In this document: piece after piece, positions 28,868-36,212 of the stretch | Position numbering within the stretch: position 1 is the first letter of the stretch | Layout: each line of letters opens with the position of its first letter | Assembly (NCBI RefSeq): GCF_030730865.1 | Contig: NZ_JAVALZ010000001.1 | Coordinates: 1-64,000 of the forward strand | DNA from: Uliginosibacterium sp. 31-16 | GTDB lineage: Bacteria > Pseudomonadota > Gammaproteobacteria > Burkholderiales > Rhodocyclaceae | Direction of reading: 5' to 3' | DNA length: 64,000 nt | Notes under the pieces: generated by a model | Seen by the model: the letters and a program-made list of their open reading frames with translations, nothing else | The model's database searches: none | Told to the model about the DNA's origin: nothing | Translations under genes and position numbers: made by a program

Positions 28868-30160
28868 ATGAAACACGGCCACAGCCTGCACATCGCGACC
28901 CCTGACACGCCAAAGACTTCTGCCGAAGCCTCCGCGCGCGCCATCGCGAAGTCGGCCAAGCTGGCCAATGTGTGCTACGAAATCCGTGGTCCGGTGCTGG
29001 AACGCGCGCGCCAGATGGAAGAAGAAGGCCATCGCATCATCAAGCTGAACACCGGCAACCCGGCAGCCTTCGGCTTCGAGGCGCCCGAAGAAATCACCCA
29101 GGACATGATCCGCAACATGAGCAATGCAGCCGGCTATGTCGATTCCAAGGGGATCTTCCCGGCGCGCAAAGCGATCATGCATTACACGCAGGAAAAGAAG
29201 ATCGCCGACGTCGCGGTCAACGACATCTACATCGGCAACGGCGCCTCCGAGTTGATCGTGATGGCCATGCAGGCGCTCCTGAACAACGACGATGAAGTGC
29301 TGGTCCCGGCGCCCGACTATCCGCTGTGGACCGCCGCCGTGAATCTCGCTGGCGGTCGCGCCCGTCACTACCTGTGCGACCCGGACAATGGCTGGCTGCC
29401 TGCAATTGATGACATCAAGGCCAAGATCACCAAACGCACCAAGGCGATTGTCGTCATCAACCCGAACAACCCGACCGGTGCGGTGTATCCGGACGACGTG
29501 CTGCTGGAAATCATTGAACTCGCCCGCCAGCACAACCTGATCGTCTGTTCGGACGAGATTTACGACAAGGTCCTCTACGACGGCACCACTCACACCTCGA
29601 TGGCTTCGCTGGCCAACGACGTGCTGTTCCTCACCTTCAACGGCCTCTCGAAGAACTATCGCGCCTGCGGCTACCGTGCAGGCTGGATGGTTGTTTCCGG
29701 CGAGAAACGCAACGCCAGCGATTACATCGAAGGTCTCAACATCCTCGCCACCATGCGCCTGTGTGCCAACGTGCCGGCCCAGTTCGGCATCCAGACCGCA
29801 CTCGGTGGCTATCAGTCGATCAACGATCTGGTCAAACCCGGCGGCCGCCTCACCCGCCAGCGCGACATCGCCTATGAAGCCCTGAGTGCCATGCCCGGCG
29901 TGTCGGTGGTCAAGCCCAAGGGCGCCCTGTACATGTTCCCGCGCTTCGATCCGAAAATGTACCCGATCGTCGACGACCAGCAATTCGTGCTCGAAATGCT
30001 CGAAGCCGAGCGCGTGCTGATGGTGCAGGGGACCGGCTTCAACTGGGCCACGCCAGACCGCATCCGCGTGGTCTTCCTGCCAAACTCCGACGACCTCACC
30101 GAGGTGATGGGACGCATCGCCCGCTTCCTTGACGGCTATCGCAAGCGCCACGGAAGGTAA
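28868..30160 (+). CDS. alaA: Alanine transaminase AlaA-like aminotransferase
   Basis: 430 residues, class I/II PLP aminotransferase. Visible segments are IIKLNTGNPAAFGF, INPNNPTGAVYP, CSDEIYDKVLYDG, and the PLP-Lys segment NGLSKNYRACGYR, which together mark the AlaA group (glutamate-pyruvate transaminase). About 20 extra N-terminal residues precede the family start. The ATG at 28868 follows TTGGAG. It begins an apparent operon alaA-GNAT-hom-thrC linking alanine and threonine synthesis, the arrangement common in betaproteobacteria. Confidence 0.93.
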   Translation: MKHGHSLHIATPDTPKTSAEASARAIAKSAKLANVCYEIRGPVLERARQMEEEGHRIIKLNTGNPAAFGFEAPEEITQDMIRNMSNAAGYVDSKGIFPARKAIMHYTQEKKIADVAVNDIYIGNGASELIVMAMQALLNNDDEVLVPAPDYPLWTAAVNLAGGRARHYLCDPDNGWLPAIDDIKAKITKRTKAIVVINPNNPTGAVYPDDVLLEIIELARQHNLIVCSDEIYDKVLYDGTTHTSMASLANDVLFLTFNGLSKNYRACGYRAGWMVVSGEKRNASDYIEGLNILATMRLCANVPAQFGIQTALGGYQSINDLVKPGGRLTRQRDIAYEALSAMPGVSVVKPKGALYMFPRFDPKMYPIVDDQQFVLEMLEAERVLMVQGTGFNWATPDRIRVVFLPNSDDLTEVMGRIARFLDGYRKRHGR

Positions 30161-30165
30161 GAATC

Positions 30166-30624
30166 ATGGGCGAGCACGTACCACTTTCTCTTGTGGATAT
30201 CTGCAATGAAGCCGGAGAAGTGGCCGAGCCAGCGTGGCTCGCCCGCGCAGAAAAGGTGCATCGTCAGTTGCGCCCGGCCCTGCCGGCCGACTACACAGCC
30301 AAGATGAGGCGCGTGTTCGCGGGCGGTGCGCGCATGACCCTGGCCACGCGTGGCGACGCCGTTTGCGGCTTGGCCGTATGGCGCTGGCACGAGAACACGT
30401 TCGACGGCATCAAGTTTTACATCGATGATCTGGTCACCGATGCAGCACTACGTTCCCAAGGCGTGGGAAAATCCTTGGTTGCCCGGCTTGCAATGGAAGC
30501 ACATCAACACGGCGCCGACGCTCTGGTACTGGATTCCGGTACTCAGCGCCAGCAAGCACACCGCTTCTATTTCCGCGAAGGCTTCGTAATCACCTCGTTC
30601 AACTTCAAGAAACAATTCGTATGA
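30166..30624 (+). CDS. GNAT family N-acetyltransferase
   Basis: 152 residues. The GNAT core has IDDLVTDAALRSQGVGKSLV, where the acetyl-CoA pyrophosphate loop is R-S-Q-G-V-G-K, and a C-terminal HRFYFREGFVITSFNF strand. The substrate is unknown. It sits six bases after alaA, and its stop overlaps the hom start (ATGA). Confidence 0.87.
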   Translation: MGEHVPLSLVDICNEAGEVAEPAWLARAEKVHRQLRPALPADYTAKMRRVFAGGARMTLATRGDAVCGLAVWRWHENTFDGIKFYIDDLVTDAALRSQGVGKSLVARLAMEAHQHGADALVLDSGTQRQQAHRFYFREGFVITSFNFKKQFV

Positions 30625-31931
30625 AACCGATGAATGTAGGCCTGCTGGGCATTGGCACCGTAGGCGGTGGCACCTGGACCGTTCTCTCCCGCAATGCCGA
30701 GGAAATCACCCGGCGCGCCGGTCGCCCGATCCGCATCACGGCCGTGGCAGACAAGAATGTCGAGCTGGCGACCAAGGTCACCGGTGGCGCCGCGCGCGTC
30801 ACCAACGACGCCTTCGCTCTGGTCAAAGACCCGGAAATCGACATCATCGTCGAACTGATCGGCGGCTACGGCGTCGCCAGGGAGTTGGTGCTGGCCGCCA
30901 TCGAGAATGGCAAACACGTCGTCACCGCCAACAAGGCCCTGCTCGCCGTGCATGGCAAGGAAATCTTCGCCGCCGCGCAGGCCAGGGGCGTCACCGTGGC
31001 CTTCGAAGCAGCGGTGGCTGGTGGCATCCCGATCATCAAGGCTCTGCGCGAGGGTCTCTCGGCCAACCGCATCGAATGGATCGCCGGCATCATCAACGGC
31101 ACCACCAATTTCATCCTCTCCGAGATGCGCGACAAGGACCTGCCCTTCGCCGAAGTATTGAAGGAAGCGCAAGCGCTGGGTTACGCCGAAGCCGACCCGA
31201 CCTTCGACATAGAAGGCATCGACGCCGCCCACAAGGCCACCATCATGTCGGCCATCGCCTTCGGCATCCCGGTGCAATTCGACAAGGCTTACGTCGAGGG
31301 CATCACCAAGCTCGAAGCCATCGACATCAAGTACGCCGAACAGCTTGGCTATCGCATCAAACTGCTGGGCATCGCCCGTCGCCGCGAACAAGGCGTCGAG
31401 TTGCGCGTGCACCCGACCCTGATCCCGGCCAAGCGCCTGATCGCCAATGTCGAAGGCGCGATGAACGCCGTACTGGTGCAAGCCGATGCCGTCGGCTCCA
31501 CGCTCTACTACGGCAAGGGCGCCGGTGCCGAACCAACCGCCTCGGCGGTGATCGCCGACCTCGTCGACGTCACCCGTCTGGCCACCGCCGATGCAGCTCA
31601 CCGCGTGCCGCACCTGGCCTTCCAGGCCGACCAGCTGGTCGATCTGCCGATCCTGCCGATCGAGGACGTGCAGACCGCCTACTACCTGCGTTTGCGGGTG
31701 GAAGACAAGACCGGTGTGCTCGCCGACATCACCCGCATTCTTGCGGACGGCGGCATCTCCATCGACGCCATCCTGCAGAAAGAGCCGAATGAGGGCGAAT
31801 CGCAGACCGACCTGATCCTGCTGACCCATATCGCAATAGAAGGCCAGGTCAATGCCGCGATTGCGCGCATGGAAGCCCTGCCGACCGTAGTCGGCAAGGT
31901 GACCAAGATCCGCCTTGAAGAGCTGAACTAA
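30621..31931 (+). CDS. hom: Homoserine dehydrogenase
   Basis: 436 residues. It reduces aspartate semialdehyde to homoserine. The Rossmann motif GLLGIGTVGGG lies at the N terminus, the catalytic region at EAAVAGGIPIIKALREGLSANRIEWIAG is read as separate short blocks, and a C-terminal ACT domain (YYLRLRVEDKTGVLADITRI) provides threonine feedback. Translation is coupled to the GNAT gene. Confidence 0.96.
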   Translation: MKPMNVGLLGIGTVGGGTWTVLSRNAEEITRRAGRPIRITAVADKNVELATKVTGGAARVTNDAFALVKDPEIDIIVELIGGYGVARELVLAAIENGKHVVTANKALLAVHGKEIFAAAQARGVTVAFEAAVAGGIPIIKALREGLSANRIEWIAGIINGTTNFILSEMRDKDLPFAEVLKEAQALGYAEADPTFDIEGIDAAHKATIMSAIAFGIPVQFDKAYVEGITKLEAIDIKYAEQLGYRIKLLGIARRREQGVELRVHPTLIPAKRLIANVEGAMNAVLVQADAVGSTLYYGKGAGAEPTASAVIADLVDVTRLATADAAHRVPHLAFQADQLVDLPILPIEDVQTAYYLRLRVEDKTGVLADITRILADGGISIDAILQKEPNEGESQTDLILLTHIAIEGQVNAAIARMEALPTVVGKVTKIRLEELN

Positions 31932-31937
31932 TATTGC

Positions 31938-32008
31938 CGTCATTCCGGCGAAAGCCGGAATCCAGAGCTCTCGGGCACGCCTGGATCCCGGCCTTCGCCG
32001 GGATGACG
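31938..32008. repeat. REP-type inverted repeat between hom and thrC
   Basis: Arms of 28 bases (31938-31965 and 31981-32008) match at 25 positions. The core is ATTCCGGCGAAAGCCGGAAT with the outer CGTCAT/ATGACG. This is a second REP class, distinct from the one near hisD. It lies inside the hom-thrC operon and may influence mRNA processing. Confidence 0.8.
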
Positions 32009-32048
32009 CCAGTCACACACGTCTGCCCGCCGGAGTCACAAGAAAACC

Positions 32049-33479
32049 ATGCAATACATTTCCACCCGCGGCCAGTCGCCGCAACTCGGTTTCTCCGACA
32101 TCCTGCTCGGCGGCCTGATGGTCGATGGCGGTCTCTCGCTGCCGGCTGAATACCCGCGAGTCACCGACGCCGAACTGAGCGCGATGCGCTCGATGAGCTA
32201 CGCGGAGCTGGCCTTCACGATCCTGTCGAAGTTCGCCACCGACATCCCGGCTGACGACCTGCGCGCGCTGACCGCCAAGACCTACACGGAGCAGGTCTAC
32301 TGCAACGGCCGTCCGGACTCCGACGCGAGCCAGATCACGCCACTGCGCAAGCTGGAAAACAACCTCTACCTGCAGGAGCTCTCGAACGGCCCGACGCTCG
32401 CTTTCAAGGACATGGCGATGCAGCTCCTGGGCAACCTGTTCGAGTACGTGCTCGCCAAGCGCGGTGAGGAGATCAACATCCTCGGCGCGACCTCGGGCGA
32501 CACCGGCTCGGCGGCCGAGTACGCGATGCGTGGCAAGCGCGGCGTGCGCGTCTTCATGCTCTCGCCGCGCGAGAACATGAGCGCCTTCCAGCGCGCCCAG
32601 ATGTATTCGCTGCAGGACGCCAACATCTTCAACATCGCCGTGCGCGGCATGTTCGACGACGCGCAGGACATCGTCAAAGCCGTCTCCAACGATCTGGACT
32701 TCAAGGCGCAGTACAAGATCGGCGCGGTGAATTCGATCAACTGGGGCCGCGTGGCCGCGCAGGTGATCTACTACTTCAAGGGCTGGCTGGCCGCGACGAC
32801 CAGCAACGATCAGGAAGTGAATTTTGCGGTGCCTTCGGGCAACTTCGGCAACATCTGCGCCGGCCACATCGCGCGCATGATGGGTCTGCCGATCCGCAAG
32901 CTGATCCTCGCCACCAACGAGAACAATGTGCTCGACGAGTTCTTCCGCACCGGCGCCTACAAGCCGCGCAAGACCGCCGACGTGAAGGTCACGAGCAGCC
33001 CGTCGATGGATATCTCCAAGGCCTCGAATTTCGAGCGCTTCGTCTTCGATCTGGTCGGCCGCGACCCGAAGGTGGTGGCCGAACTGTGGAAGGCAGTCGA
33101 CTCGGGCGGCTACTTCGATCTCGCCGCCACGCCCTACTGGGCGCGCATGGACGAGTTCGGCTTCGTCTCGGGTTCCAGCTCCCACGCCGACCGTCTCGCC
33201 ACGATCCGCCGCGTCTACAAGGACTACGGCCTGATGATCGACACCCACACAGCCGACGGCATCAAGGTGGCGCTGGAACACCGCGACGCGGACATCCCGA
33301 CCATCGTGCTGGAAACCGCCCTGCCGGCGAAGTTCGAGGAGACCATCATCGAAGCGCTCGGCGAGAAACCCTGGCGCCCGGCCAGCATGCAGAACATCGA
33401 AGCCCTGCCGCAGCGCGTCGAGGTGATGGATGTGAACGTGCAGGCGGTGAAGGATTTCGTGGTCAGACACACGGCCTGA
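32049..33479 (+). CDS. thrC: Threonine synthase
   Basis: 476 residues, type II length. It is PLP-dependent and converts O-phosphohomoserine to threonine. The PLP-Lys motif is GPTLAFKDMAMQ; also GATSGDTGSAAEYA and VPSGNFGNICAGH. The stop codon TGA is the first part of a dispersed-repeat copy (TGAAGAGCCGC), so the repeat abuts the coding end. Confidence 0.96.
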   Translation: MQYISTRGQSPQLGFSDILLGGLMVDGGLSLPAEYPRVTDAELSAMRSMSYAELAFTILSKFATDIPADDLRALTAKTYTEQVYCNGRPDSDASQITPLRKLENNLYLQELSNGPTLAFKDMAMQLLGNLFEYVLAKRGEEINILGATSGDTGSAAEYAMRGKRGVRVFMLSPRENMSAFQRAQMYSLQDANIFNIAVRGMFDDAQDIVKAVSNDLDFKAQYKIGAVNSINWGRVAAQVIYYFKGWLAATTSNDQEVNFAVPSGNFGNICAGHIARMMGLPIRKLILATNENNVLDEFFRTGAYKPRKTADVKVTSSPSMDISKASNFERFVFDLVGRDPKVVAELWKAVDSGGYFDLAATPYWARMDEFGFVSGSSSHADRLATIRRVYKDYGLMIDTHTADGIKVALEHRDADIPTIVLETALPAKFEETIIEALGEKPWRPASMQNIEALPQRVEVMDVNVQAVKDFVVRHTA

Positions 33480-33599
33480 AGAGCCGCATCCAGCGGGCCT
33501 CTTCAAAGACGCCTGCCGGAAACGTCCGCCCCGCGCGGATCTTGAAACCATCTGCCCGAATACGCCCGCCACAAGAGGCTTTCCGGACAGGCTCTCAGA
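33477..33599. repeat. Dispersed repeat copy after thrC
   Basis: It begins TGAAGAGCCGC, continues CAGCGGGCCTCTTCA (inverted partner), and ends AAGAGGC..GGACAGGCT. It is a member of the family seen best at 45.85 kb. Confidence 0.55.
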
Positions 33600-33610
33600 C
33601 GAAGACAAAC

Positions 33611-33638
33611 AAAAAGGGCTGCATCTGCAGCCCTTTTT
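33611..33638. terminator. Bidirectional terminator, thrC/rplI
   Basis: AAAAAGGGCTGCA, two-base loop, TGCAGCCCTTTTT: a perfect 13-base stem with A/T tracts on both strands, serving both convergent operons. Confidence 0.9.
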
Positions 33639-33665
33639 TATGCAAAGCCCTTCCGGGCCTTGATC

Positions 33666-34115
33666 TTAGTGCTCGCCGAGAACGGCGACCGTCACCGGCA
33701 CAACCACATCGGTGTGCAGCGCGACTTCGATCTGATGGTCGCCCACCAGCTTGATCGCACCGTTCGGCAGGCGCACGCCAGCCTTTTCGACCGGGTGGCC
33801 CAGTGCCACCAGCGCTTCGGCGATGTCGCCGGTGCTGACAGAACCGAACAGACGACCATCGACACCGGCCTTGCGGACGATCTGAACGGTCACGCCTTCC
33901 ACCTTGGTGGCTGCGGCTTGCGCCGTAGCCAGCTTCTCGGCAGCAACCTTTTCCAGCTCAGCGCGGCGAGCTTCGAACTCGGCCAGGCTGGCAGTGGTAG
34001 CACGCTTGGCGCGACCAGTCGGGATCAGGAAGTTACGGGCGTAGCCTTCCTTCACATTGACGACATCGCCGAGGTTGCCGAGGTTGACGACTTTTTCAAG
34101 CAGAATGATTTGCAT
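33666..34115 (-). CDS. rplI: 50S ribosomal protein L9
   Basis: 149 residues, standard length. The N domain starts [29 protein letters not shown] in overlapping short motifs, then a long connecting helix and the C-terminal rRNA-binding domain. Last gene of rpsF-priB-rpsR-rplI. Confidence 0.98.
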   Translation of the reverse strand: MQIILLEKVVNLGNLGDVVNVKEGYARNFLIPTGRAKRATTASLAEFEARRAELEKVAAEKLATAQAAATKVEGVTVQIVRKAGVDGRLFGSVSTGDIAEALVALGHPVEKAGVRLPNGAIKLVGDHQIEVALHTDVVVPVTVAVLGEH

Positions 34116-34130
34116 CGTTTATCCCCCGGA

Positions 34131-34406
34131 TTACTGGTGCAGGTCGGTGTACGGCATCAGCGCGAGGAAACGTGCGCGCTTGATGGCGGTCGACAGCTGA
34201 CGCTGATAGCCGGACTTGGTGCCGGTGATACGCGCCGGCATGATCTTGCCGTGTTCGGTGATGAAATCCTTGAGGATTTCGATGTCCTTGTAGTCGATCT
34301 CTTCGATCTTCTCAGCGGAGAAACGGCAGAATTTGCGGCGCTTGAACAAGCCACCACCGCGATTGCCGCCCTTCTTTTCGTCTTTCTTGCCAGGCTTGAA
34401 TGCCAT
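34131..34406 (-). CDS. rpsR: 30S ribosomal protein S18
   Basis: 91 residues, slightly longer than usual because of a Gly/Lys-rich N terminus ([13 protein letters not shown]). The conserved core has RRKFCRF and [13 protein letters not shown]. The ATG at 34406 follows AAGGAA; the in-frame upstream start adds two residues and lacks a better site. S18 binds S6 in the 30S platform. Confidence 0.97.
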   Translation of the reverse strand: MAFKPGKKDEKKGGNRGGGLFKRRKFCRFSAEKIEEIDYKDIEILKDFITEHGKIMPARITGTKSGYQRQLSTAIKRARFLALMPYTDLHQ

Positions 34407-34408
34407 GA

Positions 34409-34717
34409 TCAATTTCCTTCCAACAATTCAAATGTTCTGACGTGCAACACAGGGGCCCGGTTTTTCGCGCTTTTCGCGGCGATGAAACCTTCGATCAACA
34501 TCGTGGAACCCAGTGCTACCACCTCAATCTGCTGTGCTGCGGGGCCAAGAGCCCTGATGGTCAGTTCGCAGGAAACTTCGCGTTCAGTACCGGCTTCCAT
34601 CTGCCGGGAGAGATGCTCGATGCGGAACTCCAGCACCGGCACTCTGGCGGGCGTCCATCGCAGCGATTCCTTTGCGACAAGCGACCCGGTTATCCGAAGC
34701 GTGTTCTCTGCGCTCAC
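34409..34717 (-). CDS. priB: Primosomal replication protein N
   Basis: 102 residues, a single OB fold. It takes part in PriA-dependent replication restart and binds ssDNA. The GTG start (34717) is five bases after the rpsF stop; its stop is two bases before rpsR. Placement between rpsF and rpsR is the normal proteobacterial arrangement. Confidence 0.94.
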   Translation of the reverse strand: MSAENTLRITGSLVAKESLRWTPARVPVLEFRIEHLSRQMEAGTEREVSCELTIRALGPAAQQIEVVALGSTMLIEGFIAAKSAKNRAPVLHVRTFELLEGN

Positions 34718-34722
34718 CCCAA

Positions 34723-35115
34723 TCAGGCTTCGGGCTGGGCAGGCGCTTCAGTCTTGGCTTCTTCAGCCGGAGCAGCAGACGTCAGCGAGCGGGACTTTTC
34801 TTCCTTCATCATCGGCGACGGAGTGGTCACGGCCTTCTTCGTCTTGATGGTGAGGTGGCGCAGCACGGCGTCGTTGAACTTGAACGCGTGCTCGATTTCG
34901 TCCAGGGTTTCCTGGTCGACTTCGATGTTCATCAGAACATAGTGGGCCTTGTGGATCTTCTGGATCGGGTAAGCCAGCTGACGGCGGCCCCAGTCTTCCA
35001 GACGATGGATCTGTCCATTGCGTGCAGCCACGGTGGCTTTGTAGCGCTCGATCATGGCGGGCACTTGCTCGCTCTGATCCGGATGGACAATGAATACGAT
35101 TTCGTAATGTCGCAT
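34723..35115 (-). CDS. rpsF: 30S ribosomal protein S6
   Basis: 130 residues. The core begins [18 protein letters not shown] and contains [12 protein letters not shown] 30-residue Glu/Ala/Pro-rich tail ([15 protein letters not shown]) extends beyond the fold. AAGGAG precedes the ATG. The leader upstream may bind the S6:S18 complex. Confidence 0.97.
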   Translation of the reverse strand: MRHYEIVFIVHPDQSEQVPAMIERYKATVAARNGQIHRLEDWGRRQLAYPIQKIHKAHYVLMNIEVDQETLDEIEHAFKFNDAVLRHLTIKTKKAVTTPSPMMKEEKSRSLTSAAPAEEAKTEAPAQPEA

Positions 35116-35126
35116 GCAGACTCCTT

Positions 35127-35179
35127 ACGGGTTGATGACAGCCCCCCGGCATGCGTACCGGTGGAGCAAGGGAACCCGT
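35127..35179 (-). promoter_or_regulatory. Possible S6:S18 autoregulatory leader of rpsF
   Basis: In the rpsF 5' UTR, ACGGGTT (35179-35173) pairs with AACCCGT (35133-35127). Inside lies a CCGG/CCGG hairpin next to a CCG-containing loop, the general layout of S6:S18-binding leaders. The Shine-Dalgarno AAGGAG follows directly. Assigned from secondary structure and position only. Confidence 0.45.
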
Positions 35180-35182
35180 GAT

Positions 35183-35209
35183 TCTATAGGCTTAACACCG
35201 ACAGAGCAA
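35183..35209 (-). promoter_or_regulatory. Candidate promoter of the rpsF operon
   Basis: On the minus strand, TTGCTC (35209-35204) and TATAGA (35188-35183) lie 15 bases apart, or 16 if CTTGCT is used. It is just upstream of the proposed leader. Confidence 0.35.
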
Positions 35210-35317
35210 GCGAATGCACCATTGGCTTCTTCCTGCTGATCTGGTGGAAACTCTCGGCATGGCGCAACTTTTGCTCAATGCCTTGCATACATACACAACC
35301 CCGACTCCCCTGCCCCC

Positions 35318-35896
35318 ATGCTCAAGATCCTTGTTATCGACGAAATCCAGGAACGCGCGCTTGATATCTGCGAAGGTCTGACACGTGCCGGCCACATGGT
35401 CGCAGCAGTCCTGCCGGACGCACTGGATCTGCACGACAAGGTCTGCAACCTGCACCCCGATGTCGTGTTGATTCACACGGACTCGCCAAGCCGTGACACG
35501 CTCGAAAATCTTGCTGCGCTGGATCGCTGCCTGCCCAAACCCGTACTGATGTTTGCTGAAGACGATGCTGATGAGGTGATTCGCCAGGCCATGCGTGCCG
35601 GCGTTTCCTCCTATGTCGTCGATGGGCTGGCACCCTCGCGTCTGGCCTCCCTGCTCAGGGTCGCCACGGCCCGCTTCGACGAATACCAGGCGTTGCGTGA
35701 AGAGCGCGACACGGCTCAACGCCGACTCTCGGAGCGCGTCACGGTCGATCGCGCCAAAGGAATCCTGATGAAGTCCCGCAGCATGAGCGAAGACGAGGCT
35801 TATCACGCGCTGCGCAAGATGGCCATGGAGCGCAAGCTGAAACTGGGGGATGCAGCGGCGCAAGTCGTCTCGGCAGCCGAACTCCTTCTCGGCTAA
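35318..35896 (+). CDS. nasT: ANTAR-domain transcription antiterminator NasT
   Basis: 192 residues. The N-terminal pseudo-receiver (1-120), a coiled linker (ARFDEYQALREERDTAQRRL) and the C-terminal ANTAR domain (about 130-190: VDRAKGILMKSRSMSEDEAY) match NasT of nitrate assimilation systems, which binds a two-hairpin RNA and prevents terminator formation. The site that is Asp in related proteins (LIDT.SP) is His53 here (LIHTDSP), and no KP motif is seen, so phosphorylation is unlikely to control it. NasS, the usual nitrate-responsive repressor, is not encoded in the window. Its probable target leader lies at 36091-36176. Confidence 0.9.
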   Translation: MLKILVIDEIQERALDICEGLTRAGHMVAAVLPDALDLHDKVCNLHPDVVLIHTDSPSRDTLENLAALDRCLPKPVLMFAEDDADEVIRQAMRAGVSSYVVDGLAPSRLASLLRVATARFDEYQALREERDTAQRRLSERVTVDRAKGILMKSRSMSEDEAYHALRKMAMERKLKLGDAAAQVVSAAELLLG

Positions 35897-35928
35897 AACC
35901 CTGAATACCCACACTTAAAACATGGATT

Positions 35929-35942
35929 TTGATCCAGATCAA
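35929..35942. promoter_or_regulatory. FNR/ANR-type box upstream of nrtA
   Basis: TTGATCCAGATCAA is an exact match to TTGAT-N4-ATCAA. It lies about 155 bases upstream of the predicted sigma-54 transcript start. An inverted repeat GTGGC-N5-GCCAC follows at 35971-35985, and a TGGTGCA half-site resembling NtrC sites lies at 35945-35951. Confidence 0.6.
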
Positions 35943-36058
35943 ACTGGTGCATGAGTTCCAATTCCGCACAGTGGCAGTGCGCCACCACCGCGCCAGCCCG
36001 ACCGCCGGCCTCTCTCCAAAAACGCACAGCCTACTGTTTTAAAACAAATTTCTGACAC

Positions 36059-36074
36059 TGGCACACAGCCTGCT
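36059..36074 (+). promoter_or_regulatory. Sigma-54 (-24/-12) promoter of the nitrate assimilation operon
   Basis: TGGCACACAGCCTGCT has the GG and GC doublets at exactly the sigma-54 spacing (consensus TGGCAC-N5-TTGCW; one change at the first T of TTGC). The expected start is near 36085, six bases before the first leader hairpin. Confidence 0.7.
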
Positions 36075-36090
36075 ATGTAGTCCGTGAAGT

Positions 36091-36126
36091 CAAGCCAACG
36101 ACGGCTTGCATGGACAACGGCGTCCA
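36091..36126 (+). promoter_or_regulatory. ANTAR-target tandem hairpins in the nrtA leader
   Basis: Hairpin P1 is CAAGCC, hexaloop AACGAC, GGCTTG (36091-36108). After two bases, P2 is TGGAC, hexaloop AACGGC, GTCCA (36111-36126). Both loops have A at position 1 and G at position 4, the rule known for ANTAR-bound RNA. The loop and 3' arm of P2 are also the 5' arm of the terminator at 36116-36176, so the two structures exclude each other. Confidence 0.8.
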
Positions 36127-36176
36127 GCTCTTCCTGCTCTGCATGGCACGGAAAGCTGCGACGCCGTTTTGTTTTT
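36116..36176 (+). terminator. Leader terminator controlled by the ANTAR hairpins
   Basis: AACGGCGTC (36116-36124) pairs with GACGCCGTT (36160-36168). The stem extends through CAGCT/AGCTG with one bulge and is followed by TTGTTTTT. It ends 37 bases before nrtA. Confidence 0.8.
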
Positions 36177-36212
36177 CAGCCCCCTAGATAGACCTGTCCC
36201 CTGGAGAGAACC

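Noticed and set aside
28367-30151. Long minus-strand frame across alaA
   Set aside because: Only its last 123 codons match a protein family (Mth938-like); the rest is antisense to alaA.
32013-33608. 531-codon minus-strand frame over thrC
   Set aside because: Antisense shadow, no recognisable domain.
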